Source of the DNA: Bacteroidota bacterium
GTDB lineage: Bacteria; Bacteroidota; Bacteroidia; Flavobacteriales_D; Crocinitomicaceae
Direction of reading: 5' to 3'
Length of the DNA: 9,928 nucleotides
Assembly: GCA_006226555.1 (NCBI GenBank)
Contig: SBGS01000282.1
Location: forward strand, 1-9,928
Positions 1 through 7,232 of this stretch are shown piece after piece. The notes under the pieces are model-generated. The model had not been told where the DNA came from. It saw only the letters and a list, made by a program, of their open reading frames with translations, and did not search any database. Numbering within the stretch: the stretch's first letter is position 1; the number at the start of each line of letters is the position of its first letter. The position numbers were made by a program, and so were the translations under genes.

Positions 1-36
1 GCTGCATAATGACACAATGTGACTCAGAGAGTTTGA

Positions 37-1323
37 TTAGTCAAACTTTTTAGGAAGTTCAGGTGTGTCACTGGCAAGATTATAACAGCCAATATCTGAT
101 CGTATACCATATTCTGCAATTAACAACCCCAGTTTCTTCTCTGTCCCAAAACCGATCGTTATACCGAAGTCAATTTGTTCAAATCCTGTAAGTTTATTCT
201 CTGAATTTGTGGTAACTTCTTCATCAATTGAGTGAGCCAAAAACACCCCTGTTCTCAGAACAAAGTTGCGCTTATTTAATACCTTGTCATCAAAACAAAA
301 CTTCATGCCGGAAAGCACTTTTTGCTGAGATAGTTTAATCCTTCTATTGTATAGTGATCCCGATTGATAAAAATCATAATTCTGACGAACGATTGAATGA
401 AAATCGTAAGAAGCATATAATGCAAGCCTATGATTAAACTTATAGATAATCTCTGCACCTAAACTATGACCAATTGAAAACCTGTCTTTTATTAGCGAAT
501 TACTGTTAAATCCTCTTTTCACGTCATTATTTAAAATCCAAGTATTACCAACGGCAAAATGAGCGCCTAACTCCAAGCGCCTAAATTCAACTTTCTCTTG
601 AAATTCTCTTTGAAGCAACTCCTTTGTCGTTTCTTCGAAAGCTTTTGTTTCCAATGTGTTTATTTCTCCCTTCGAGAAATGATTCTTAACTGTCACATGT
701 TTATTCGTTTCAGAAATACTGATCACAGATCGACTTTCATTCTTTAATTGCGCATTTTCGTATGAAAAGGCATTAATGTTTGCCTTTTTGTTTTCGTTTA
801 TGGAATTATCAATATTAGTTTCTGATAAAGTTGTGAAGGCACCACTTACGTACTGCCGTGAAAAACCAGGTATTTTGTCAGTAGGTTCAACGTATTCGTT
901 TGATTTTTTTGAGTAATGGTTAAGTCTTTTTAAATATAATTCAACTCTATTTTCTGGCAGATTACTGTTTTTTTGTTCGACTTCTTTATTTACCAAAAAG
1001 CCTGATATCAAAGCAAAAACAATAACAGAAGCAACCGACCCTGTCCACCACCATACTATCAAGCGTTTTTTTCTTTTCTTCTGATAAGTAAGAATATTAG
1101 TCCAAACATCATCTATTATTAGTTGTCTCTTGATATTTGTCCACGAGCTTACAGGAGCTTTTTGGGTATTTACTCCATTGAAACTTTCACGAATTCTACC
1201 CTCGTCTCCTGATAGTTGATTAGCAGCAGCAACCTCTTCCCATAAGTGCTCTGGAGCTTTCCTTTTTTGTTCTTTAAAGCTCTCCAAGATGCGTTTATCT
1301 ATATGATCTCTATCGTTATTCAT
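37..1323 (-). CDS. Probable membrane anti-sigma factor with C-terminal PorT-like beta-barrel domain
   Basis: Seen: 428 residues. A hydrophilic cytoplasmic part (1-87) contains two copies of an F-x6/7-KAP-x3-W motif (F16/A23-P24/W28 and F48/A56-P57/W61). One membrane helix (88-111) follows a KKRKKR stretch, which places the N-terminus inside. Residues 112-245 are polar and low in complexity. Residues 248-420 show alternating polar and hydrophobic strands with Gly/aromatic patterns typical of small outer-membrane barrels (around 285-310 especially). The start codon lies inside the end of the ECF sigma gene (8-base overlap), so the two are probably translationally coupled. Inference: the cytoplasmic part binds the sigma factor and the periplasmic part senses the envelope. 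Genes of this layout next to ECF sigma genes are common in Bacteroidota, from memory. No zinc anti-sigma motif (HxxxCxxC) is present, so the role rests on context and topology. The barrel could instead be a periplasmic beta domain. Confidence 0.72.
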   Translation of the reverse strand: MNNDRDHIDKRILESFKEQKRKAPEHLWEEVAAANQLSGDEGRIRESFNGVNTQKAPVSSWTNIKRQLIIDDVWTNILTYQKKRKKRLIVWWWTGSVASVIVFALISGFLVNKEVEQKNSNLPENRVELYLKRLNHYSKKSNEYVEPTDKIPGFSRQYVSGAFTTLSETNIDNSINENKKANINAFSYENAQLKNESRSVISISETNKHVTVKNHFSKGEINTLETKAFEETTKELLQREFQEKVEFRRLELGAHFAVGNTWILNNDVKRGFNSNSLIKDRFSIGHSLGAEIIYKFNHRLALYASYDFHSIVRQNYDFYQSGSLYNRRIKLSQQKVLSGMKFCFDDKVLNKRNFVLRTGVFLAHSIDEEVTTNSENKLTGFEQIDFGITIGFGTEKKLGLLIAEYGIRSDIGCYNLASDTPELPKKFD

Positions 1324-1864
1324 TTCTCGTTTTGATCATATCTTTGAGCAGCATTTTTGCTCGGTTTAATTGAGATTTTGAGGTTCCAACAGAAATTTTT
1401 AAGGCATCTGCAATCTCTTGGTGACCGTATCCTTCCAAAGTGAAAAGTTTTAATACCATTTGGGCCTTTGCCGGAAGCTTGTTCACGTAACTCACTATCT
1501 CTGTGTCTTTTAATCCTTCCAAAATGTCCATTTGATCAGCACTTTCCGAACAATACGTATCAATCACTTCTTGATATCGTTTCTTTCTTCTAAAATGTTC
1601 AATTGCCGTGTTAATAACAATTCTTCTAATCCATCCTCCCAAAGATTTTTCCTTATCATGATCTTTCAATTTTCGAAAGACCTTGATAAAACTTTCCTGA
1701 AGTATGTCTGCAGCCTCATCGTCATTCTCACTATAGTTACATGCTAACGTATACATCGCATCGGCGTACTTACGATACAACATTTCCTGGAGATGCCGAT
1801 CTTGTTTGAGAGACCCTTCGATCAAAACATTGTCAGAATATTGATGAGGCAATTTCTCTTTCAT
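1316..1864 (-). CDS. ECF-type RNA polymerase sigma-70 factor
   Basis: Seen: 182 residues, the normal ECF length, with only sigma regions 2 and 4. Region 2 covers about 24-96, with the acidic core-binding segment DDEAADILQESF (48-59) and the promoter-melting/-10 segment WIRRIVINTAIEHFRRKKR (78-96). Region 4 covers about 125-175, with LPAKAQMVLKLF and a helix-turn-helix at 147-171 (HQEIADAL, then SVGTSKSQLNRAK). Known: such factors direct RNA polymerase to a small set of promoters when released by a membrane anti-sigma factor. It is the middle gene of an operon: its ATG overlaps the upstream lipoprotein stop (TGATG), and its TAA overlaps the start of the probable anti-sigma gene (ATGAATAA). Its regulon and recognition sequence cannot be read from the window; autoregulation is plausible but no repeated promoter motif was found. 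Confidence 0.95.
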   Translation of the reverse strand: MKEKLPHQYSDNVLIEGSLKQDRHLQEMLYRKYADAMYTLACNYSENDDEAADILQESFIKVFRKLKDHDKEKSLGGWIRRIVINTAIEHFRRKKRYQEVIDTYCSESADQMDILEGLKDTEIVSYVNKLPAKAQMVLKLFTLEGYGHQEIADALKISVGTSKSQLNRAKMLLKDMIKTRNE

Positions 1865-2535
1865 CAGAAGTTAAAAATTGCTTTTGTATTATCTTTTAAA
1901 CGATCAAGAACAATATCATAAATATCCTCATTAGAATTCTTGTCTATGAGTATAGTATTTATGCCATTGATATTGGTTAGTGTGGCTCCTTCAAAGAAAG
2001 ATTTCGGAACAGGTGAGAACCAATACGAAGGATCAATAATGATTTTTGCTCTGCTCAATTGATCTTTATCTAATAATATGTCCCCACCATCTTCATTCTC
2101 CGCTTCAACTTCAAACTCCTCCGAATCTGTGAAAACAAATACAAAAGGAACGTAGTCACCACTCGTATATTGATAATTGCCATAGACCGTAATTGATTCA
2201 TTATCTGCAGTCGTTGAAATAACCAGTTCTATGCGAACATACACTCCCTGGGGGATATCAAAATTTAGTTCTTGAACAGTATTATTCAAATCAAATGGAA
2301 CCACCAAACCGTTATTAAATTGCTGCTCAAAGAACACATCATCACCCTTCTTCCGTTCTCCTTCAAACACGAAGCTTGATAATATGATTTGTCCACCGGT
2401 AAAAGTTAACTGATCATCTAAAGTTGCAGCTCTATTTATATCGCAATAGAACCTCGTATCAGTTGGTTGCTTCCATTTATTACATGAAAACAGAAAAAAA
2501 AGTGACGCGCAAAAGAATACTATTCTTATCAACAT
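1864..2535 (-). CDS. Lipoprotein of unknown function, first gene of the ECF sigma operon
   Basis: Seen: 223 residues from the ATG at 2535. An in-frame ATG at 2577 would add 14 residues ahead of the leader, but the inner start is better: it gives a compact lipoprotein signal (MLIRIVFF, then LFSC with the lipid-attached Cys at 18) and has an AAAAGG eight bases upstream. The mature part is rich in beta-strand patterns (GGQIILSSFVFEGER, FDIPQGVYVRIELVIS, YVPFVFVF), suggesting a beta-sandwich, with an acidic segment EFEVEAENEDGGD. The residues after the Cys (NKWKQ) lack the acidic run of Bacteroidota surface-export signals, so it probably faces the periplasm. The stop overlaps the sigma gene start by one base. 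Inference: it may be the sensor or a target of the sigma/anti-sigma pair. I do not recognise the family. Confidence 0.8.
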   Translation of the reverse strand: MLIRIVFFCASLFFLFSCNKWKQPTDTRFYCDINRAATLDDQLTFTGGQIILSSFVFEGERKKGDDVFFEQQFNNGLVVPFDLNNTVQELNFDIPQGVYVRIELVISTTADNESITVYGNYQYTSGDYVPFVFVFTDSEEFEVEAENEDGGDILLDKDQLSRAKIIIDPSYWFSPVPKSFFEGATLTNINGINTILIDKNSNEDIYDIVLDRLKDNTKAIFNF

Positions 2536-2865
2536 ATTAATTGCCTTTTCAAATAGTATGATGAAAAAAAAAGACAAATGGTTGGAATTGGGTATTATTT
2601 TTTTGCAATTGTTTCAGGTAATTCCGCAAACAAAGTCAATTTTAATTAACACGTCTTTATCAAGAAGACAAGCAATAGATGCATTGGTTTTTTGGTTTAA
2701 TCTCTTAATCCCGAATAGAATAAGCTGTTGTAAAAGTATAGCTATCCATATTGTAATAGAGAGTATATCTTTTGTGATCTTTTGGTTAAATAGATCGTTC
2801 CCAATTTAATTTCATCTACATCTTTTCGTTCAATTCGGATTTCAATCGAGGGCATTGTTGAGAAC
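2536..2865. other. AT-rich gene-free gap of 330 bases between two minus-strand genes
   Basis: The gap must hold the 3' end of the two-helix lipobox gene transcript and the promoter region of the lipoprotein-sigma-anti-sigma operon. An open frame on the plus strand (2558-2809) has no ribosome site, an AT-driven hydrophobic composition and no recognisable domain, so I do not call it. Short minus-strand frames are interrupted by stops. A weak hairpin (GTCTT/AAGAC, 2653-2669, 7-base loop) is not followed by a T-run and is not a convincing terminator. Nothing else was recognised. Confidence 0.6.
2544..2549 (-). promoter_or_regulatory. Ribosome binding site that decides the lipoprotein start
   Basis: On the minus strand AAAAGG lies 8 bases before the ATG at 2535, a good Shine-Dalgarno spacing. 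The longer in-frame start at 2577 has no such site, and the short form gives a standard lipoprotein leader. Just upstream lies TACTATTTG, close to but one base longer than the Bacteroidota -7 box TAnnTTTG, with a TTTG 16 bases before it; this is a weak promoter candidate. Confidence 0.45.
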
Positions 2866-3444
2866 CTAAAAACTCAAGCCAATATTCCCAACCGAATTAG
2901 GACTTGACAGAGCGAGAATAATGATGATAAACAGGGGCAAAAATATGGCAATCAGTAATGCTATCCGGAACTTCTTTCGGGTTTCATCACTTACTTTTTT
3001 CGCCTTTTTAAGGTGACCGATGCCAATAAAAAAGAATACCAGACCAATAATATACGTTATTCCCAATGTTATAGGGCCCAAAGCCATAAGTAATATACTT
3101 CTATTGAACCGATCATAAGCTTCATCATCATGCCAATCTGGGGTTTGAGGAGGAATTGCGGCTCTATTCTGCGTTCTTAACTGAAGCGCTGGATGAATTG
3201 GGATTTTTGAGATCAACCGTGAAGGCCTTATTTCTTGTGTACTGTTTAGTTCCCGTTCAAATGATGCCTCGTCTATAACTGCCGTAATCTCCTCTTCTAC
3301 TGATGCCGAATAAGATTCTGGAACGTATTCTTCCTTGGTTATTTCCTGGTTTTCGCTGATTTTTTGCTTTGGTCCGAGCACGATCCTACCGCTTCCACAG
3401 GAATATAAGATTATAGCTGCTACACTAAACATGATCCATTTCAT
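2866..3444 (-). CDS. Lipobox protein with two C-terminal membrane helices, unknown function
   Basis: Seen: 192 residues from the ATG at 3444. A longer reading would need a TTG start at 3459 and add five residues in front of the leader, so the ATG is preferred. A short hydrophobic leader ends in LYSC (Cys16), a good lipobox. Residues 25-110 are polar, Glu-rich and then Pro-rich (IPIHPALQL, AAIPPQTPDW), probably flexible. Two membrane helices follow at about 116-142 and 159-179, joined by a basic loop (HLKKAKK, TRKKFR) that should be cytoplasmic. The combination suggests an inner-membrane protein with its N-terminal tether in the periplasm. The gene stands alone, divergent from the PLP enzyme gene, and is separated from the sigma operon by 330 bases. 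Membrane-helix pairs of this kind are frequent in Bacteroidota hypothetical proteins; no function can be assigned. Confidence 0.72.
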   Translation of the reverse strand: MKWIMFSVAAIILYSCGSGRIVLGPKQKISENQEITKEEYVPESYSASVEEEITAVIDEASFERELNSTQEIRPSRLISKIPIHPALQLRTQNRAAIPPQTPDWHDDEAYDRFNRSILLMALGPITLGITYIIGLVFFFIGIGHLKKAKKVSDETRKKFRIALLIAIFLPLFIIIILALSSPNSVGNIGLSF

Positions 3445-3578
3445 GGGTGCAAATAACAAGTTTTCAAGTCTTTAAAAAATGACTTTGATCAATATCTAAT
3501 GATCTATCTTCCTGGCAGCCCTTTCCTAATCTCCCCTCCTTTCCATTTCTCGTCCGGCAATTAATCAAATTCTGGCTA

Positions 3579-3595
3579 TTTTTAAGCTCTAAAAA
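3579..3595. repeat. Small AT-rich inverted repeat before the PLP enzyme gene
   Basis: TTTTTA and TAAAAA are perfectly inverted around a 5-base AGCTC centre, ending 8 bases before the ATG at 3604. It lies in the 159-base divergent gap between the two-helix lipobox gene and the PLP gene. It could be an operator or a weak leader hairpin, but in AT-rich DNA a 6-base stem may be chance. Confidence 0.3.
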
Positions 3596-3603
3596 GTGAT
3601 GCT

Positions 3604-5448
3604 ATGATCGATCAAAAAGTGAGCAATTTTATTGCAGGAGTGACAGCGAATATGCCGAAGGACTGGGTAAAACTTACCACCCATCGCCTGGACATTTACA
3701 ACGAATCGCTCGCAAAGACAGAGTTCTTAGATCAGTTCGAGCAACTTTTTGAATCCAACGATTTTTCAGAGAATTCGCTTGCTGAACTTCCAACGGCATT
3801 TGATTACATCCGTTTAGGACACCCGTTGTCGTGTGTTTTGGAATGGACTGTTGCAAAGATGCATAACGTTCCATCCGATTGTGTGATCAGCTTTTCATCC
3901 AGAGTAACACCAATACTTGCTGTTTTACGCAAGAATTATTTCGAGCGAAAAAAGACCTTGATCGCCTATCGCAACTCGCTTCCGGAGCACTTCGATCTAG
4001 CAGTGGTTCAAGGCGTTTATGGTTATGCCTTTGAATCGAAACAAGTCGCTTCTTCTTCAGAAATTGGTTCCTTCGACGGTTCGATCGTTTACATCTCGGA
4101 AGAGCAAAATGTTTGTGAATTCTCTCATCTCTCGAATGCAGATTTTCACATTAACACGCACAAGGACCTGGGGAGTATTATCCTGATAAACGGAGAGGAA
4201 AATCGCAAATACATCTCTGAAATTCAGCATGTAAGGCGACGCGAAACGATCGCCATGACACCGGACAACACCAGAATAGCTCTGAATAAATTAATAGGAG
4301 TAGCAGATCAAGAGCCCACGCTTTCATCCTACAATGAAAATAAAGCAGCTGTGGTTTCATCCATTCGAACAATTACCACCTCGCCGACCGATGCAGTTAT
4401 TGGTTCAAGTGGATTATCCATGCAATACGCGATCGTTATGGGATTGATCCACGAGGCATTGGATCAACATCCTGGTAAAAACATCAAGATCATCGTGCCG
4501 CCGAATTGTTACGGAGGAACAAATGATCAGGCGCGACGAGTTGCCGCTTGTAACGAATTAGTTGAAGTCATGGACCTTCCGGTCGATGGCGACCACAACA
4601 TGGTACAAAGCATAGATTCAGTGCTGGAGAAAATTGCGCAGGAAGATGCTGTTCCGTACATCATAGCGGAAATACCAACAAATCCACGTGTTGAAGTACC
4701 AGATATGGATGAATTGCAAAAAGCATTAGGAAAGACTCGTCATACCTCAGCTGGAAAAGAAGCAATTGCCCCTGTATTTATTTTAGATCAAACGTTTTGT
4801 CCGAATGTTCACTTCCTGGGCGACAGCGATATTTTGTCATCTATACAGACAATTGCCTACGTGAGCGGATCTAAGTTTCCAAGTGGTGGATTGTGTACTG
4901 CGGGATATTGTGTTGCAAATGAAAAGGCAGCGCATCTGATGGAGAGGATCTCCTTCCACTTAAGACTTTGCGACAATGAGGCAACCGCTCTTCAAATGGC
5001 ATATTTAGCACAACAGCTTCCTTCGATGCTAGACCGCATTTCAGGTGCTTACAAGAATACCCGTGACTTTGTCAACTTCATTGAACACACACTACCCACT
5101 GCCAAGATCAATTTCGTTTCCGAAGAATTAGCAGCACAAGGATTTACTCCCTCAGTTTTCTCCCTTGATCTACCGACAAAAGGTGAAACAGAAGAAGAAA
5201 GAGAAGCATACAAACGAGCGTTAAACCTCAAGCTGATTAACATGATGATCCATGAGATTCCTTCAGAAAGTAAATACTGTGTGAGTTATGGACAGTTAAA
5301 AGGCTGTTACTGGACAATCCCCGCTACTTCTACACAGGGCACCACAAAAGAAGGAGATAAAGACTATATCGTTCGTGTAGCACTTTCTGCAAACATGGAC
5401 CTGGATCATCACAAAGAAGTATTTCGACGTTTTGTAAGTGAGCTTTAA
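3604..5448 (+). CDS. Cys/Met-metabolism PLP-dependent enzyme, cystathionine gamma-synthase-like, with long N-terminal extension
   Basis: Seen: 614 residues, against roughly 380-430 for the usual family. The C-terminal two thirds carry the family marks in order: SSGLS (268-272, cofactor phosphate loop), YGGT (303-306, aromatic stacking on PLP), EIPTNP (356-361), LDQTF with Asp395 (cofactor pyridine nitrogen) and SGSKFPSGG with Lys424 as the expected Schiff-base lysine. Known: this fold-type I family performs trans-sulfuration and related gamma/beta elimination or replacement on cysteine, homocysteine or homoserine esters in the cytoplasm. The N-terminal ~260 residues include YIRLGHP and LE (68-80) and FSSRV (97-101), which look like another copy of the family N-terminus. 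From memory, long fungal STR2-type cystathionine gamma-synthases have a similar layout. No other sulfur genes are nearby, so the exact reaction (synthase or lyase) is open. It may be co-transcribed with the phosphatase gene 29 bases downstream. Confidence 0.82.
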   Translation: MIDQKVSNFIAGVTANMPKDWVKLTTHRLDIYNESLAKTEFLDQFEQLFESNDFSENSLAELPTAFDYIRLGHPLSCVLEWTVAKMHNVPSDCVISFSSRVTPILAVLRKNYFERKKTLIAYRNSLPEHFDLAVVQGVYGYAFESKQVASSSEIGSFDGSIVYISEEQNVCEFSHLSNADFHINTHKDLGSIILINGEENRKYISEIQHVRRRETIAMTPDNTRIALNKLIGVADQEPTLSSYNENKAAVVSSIRTITTSPTDAVIGSSGLSMQYAIVMGLIHEALDQHPGKNIKIIVPPNCYGGTNDQARRVAACNELVEVMDLPVDGDHNMVQSIDSVLEKIAQEDAVPYIIAEIPTNPRVEVPDMDELQKALGKTRHTSAGKEAIAPVFILDQTFCPNVHFLGDSDILSSIQTIAYVSGSKFPSGGLCTAGYCVANEKAAHLMERISFHLRLCDNEATALQMAYLAQQLPSMLDRISGAYKNTRDFVNFIEHTLPTAKINFVSEELAAQGFTPSVFSLDLPTKGETEEEREAYKRALNLKLINMMIHEIPSESKYCVSYGQLKGCYWTIPATSTQGTTKEGDKDYIVRVALSANMDLDHHKEVFRRFVSEL

Positions 5449-5477
5449 TGTGACAGTTCTCAAATACCACTACTACA

Positions 5478-7184
5478 ATGACCAACGAACAACTAGATAA
5501 TGCGATTCAGAAGACCTGGAGTTTGCGTTTGTCAGATATACAGTCAGCCTACACAAAAGCCATGAGCTTACTTGAATATTGTGAATTCAAGGGTTACCAA
5601 AAAGGTATCGCTGATTGTTGTCGTGTTTTGGGTTATTGTTTTTGGCGTTTCTCGGATTATTCACTTTCTCTGAGCCATTCGTTGAGAGGTCTTTCAATAT
5701 ATCAACGACTCGGAGACATACAGGGTGAAGCAGATATTCTGAACAACATTGGTGCAGTTTATATGTTTCAGGGAGACAATATTAAGCGACTTGAGGTTAA
5801 CCTTCGTTGTAAGGAATTACGATCCCAAATTGGTGATTTGGAAGGGGTAGCCTCATCAGAAGGTAATATCGGTGAGACCTATCTTGAGATGGGAAAGTAC
5901 GATAATGCAATGGCATGTTTTGAGGCTGTATTGAGTGATCCAAATGCTTCGCCACAAGGAATAGCCTGGGCCTACCATAACATGGGACGCATAAAGCAGA
6001 TGCAGCGGGACTACCAAAATGCACTCACCCACTATAAACAGGGCTTAGACCTAAGTGAATCCGTTTCATATAATGTATTAATTACCGACTCATATGTTGC
6101 TATAACCGAGCTTCTGATCGAGCAGGAGCTTTATGACCAGGCAATTTCTCAAGCAGAGAGAGCTTTAGATGTTTCACGAAAAATCGGAGCAAAAGAAGGT
6201 GAAAAAAAGGCGCTTTATTATTTGTCCAAGATCTATGAAGAGCTCGGTCAATTTGAGGCTTCTCTGCGGTACCATAAAGATTACCATTCCATCGACATGG
6301 AGATCAGTCGTGATACGGAGATCGAACGCTTAAAAACGACACAGTTAAAAGCTGCCTACGATAAAATTGAGGAACAAAAAAACGAGCTGGTGGATAGTAT
6401 TCGATACGCAGAGCGCATACAGAATGCAGTGCTAACCAGAGATCAACATCAACAAAACATATCGCGTTTCTTTGTATTATATCAGGCTAAAGACATCGTA
6501 AGCGGAGATTTCTACTGGTACTATGAAAAAGACGACTGGTTTTACCTCTGCGTAGCAGACTGTACAGGTCATGGGGTTCCTGGCGCGCTTTTAACCATGC
6601 TGGGTACAACATACCTCAATGATATTGTAGGGCTATATGAAGATCTTTCACCTGCCAAGATCCTTGAACTGTTGCGTGAACGCCTGATCGAGTCACTTTC
6701 GCGAAAAACCATTCTTGATGGTTCTCGTGATGGAATGGACATTAGTCTTATCAAAATGAATACATCAACATATAAGGCTGAATGGGCAGGAGCTTTCAAT
6801 CCTCTGTGGGTTATTAGAAAAGGATCTGAGGAATTACAAACTTCCGGTCCTATTGAACATCTGGCTCACGAAAATTTCCATTTATACGAGATAAAGGGTG
6901 ATCGAATTCCTGTCGGTGATATGGATGAGCTTCTGCCTTTCAAAAATCACTATCTCGAACTGCGCAAAGGTGATCACATTTACTTGTTCTCTGATGGGTT
7001 TGCAGATCAGTTTGGTGGAGACCAAGGCAAAAAGTACCGTACAGGTCGTTTGAAGCAAACTCTATTGAGCATTCAGGAAAAAGAGATCGAACAACAGGGT
7101 GAACATCTTAAACAAGAATTTACGAACTGGAAACGAAATCTCGAACAAGTTGACGACCTGTGCTTCCTGGGTGTTCGGATCTAA
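5478..7184 (+). CDS. TPR-repeat SpoIIE-family (PP2C-type) serine phosphatase, soluble
   Basis: Seen: 568 residues. About six tetratricopeptide repeats fill residues 25-275 (for example LNNIGAVYMFQGD, EGNIGETYLEMGKYDNAM, YHNMGRIKQMQRDYQNAL). A coiled coil runs over about 280-315, ending in the linker SIRYAERIQNAVL that typically leads into this phosphatase domain in Bacteroidota. The catalytic domain covers 330-568, with metal-binding acidic residues in GDFYW (Asp344), ADCTGHGVPGA (Asp361), FSDGFAD (Asp506) and the terminal VDDLCFLG (Asp559/560). All expected metal ligands are present, so it should be active. Known: these enzymes dephosphorylate Ser/Thr of anti-sigma antagonists or other signalling proteins. 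Unlike many relatives it has neither signal peptide nor membrane helix, so it should act in the cytoplasm with the TPRs as a protein-binding sensor. No kinase or STAS partner lies in the window; the substrate is unknown. Confidence 0.92.
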   Translation: MTNEQLDNAIQKTWSLRLSDIQSAYTKAMSLLEYCEFKGYQKGIADCCRVLGYCFWRFSDYSLSLSHSLRGLSIYQRLGDIQGEADILNNIGAVYMFQGDNIKRLEVNLRCKELRSQIGDLEGVASSEGNIGETYLEMGKYDNAMACFEAVLSDPNASPQGIAWAYHNMGRIKQMQRDYQNALTHYKQGLDLSESVSYNVLITDSYVAITELLIEQELYDQAISQAERALDVSRKIGAKEGEKKALYYLSKIYEELGQFEASLRYHKDYHSIDMEISRDTEIERLKTTQLKAAYDKIEEQKNELVDSIRYAERIQNAVLTRDQHQQNISRFFVLYQAKDIVSGDFYWYYEKDDWFYLCVADCTGHGVPGALLTMLGTTYLNDIVGLYEDLSPAKILELLRERLIESLSRKTILDGSRDGMDISLIKMNTSTYKAEWAGAFNPLWVIRKGSEELQTSGPIEHLAHENFHLYEIKGDRIPVGDMDELLPFKNHYLELRKGDHIYLFSDGFADQFGGDQGKKYRTGRLKQTLLSIQEKEIEQQGEHLKQEFTNWKRNLEQVDDLCFLGVRI

Positions 7185-7232
7185 ATTGGTATAGCCTTGA
7201 TAACATATAGTTCCGAGAAGTAAAAATAAGCC

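Noticed and set aside
1864..2577. Longer version of the lipoprotein starting at 2577
   Set aside because: The extra 14 residues would precede a complete lipoprotein leader; the ATG at 2535 has a good AAAAGG site and gives Cys at position 18.
2653..2669. GTCTT/AAGAC hairpin as a terminator
   Set aside because: Only a 5-base stem with a 7-base loop and no following T-run on either strand.
2558..2809. Plus-strand 83-codon open frame in the gap upstream of the lipoprotein-sigma operon
   Set aside because: No ribosome binding site, AT-driven hydrophobic composition, no recognisable domain, and it lies on the strand opposite to both flanking genes in the presumed promoter region.
3551..3603. Possible SAM-type riboswitch before the PLP enzyme gene
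   Set aside because: The CTAAAAAG-like tail alone recalls SAM-II, but the required paired regions and pseudoknot segments could not be found in the short leader.
3674..5243. Minus-strand open frames inside the PLP enzyme gene
   Set aside because: They are antisense shadows of a clear enzyme gene with ordered family motifs, and none shows a domain of its own.
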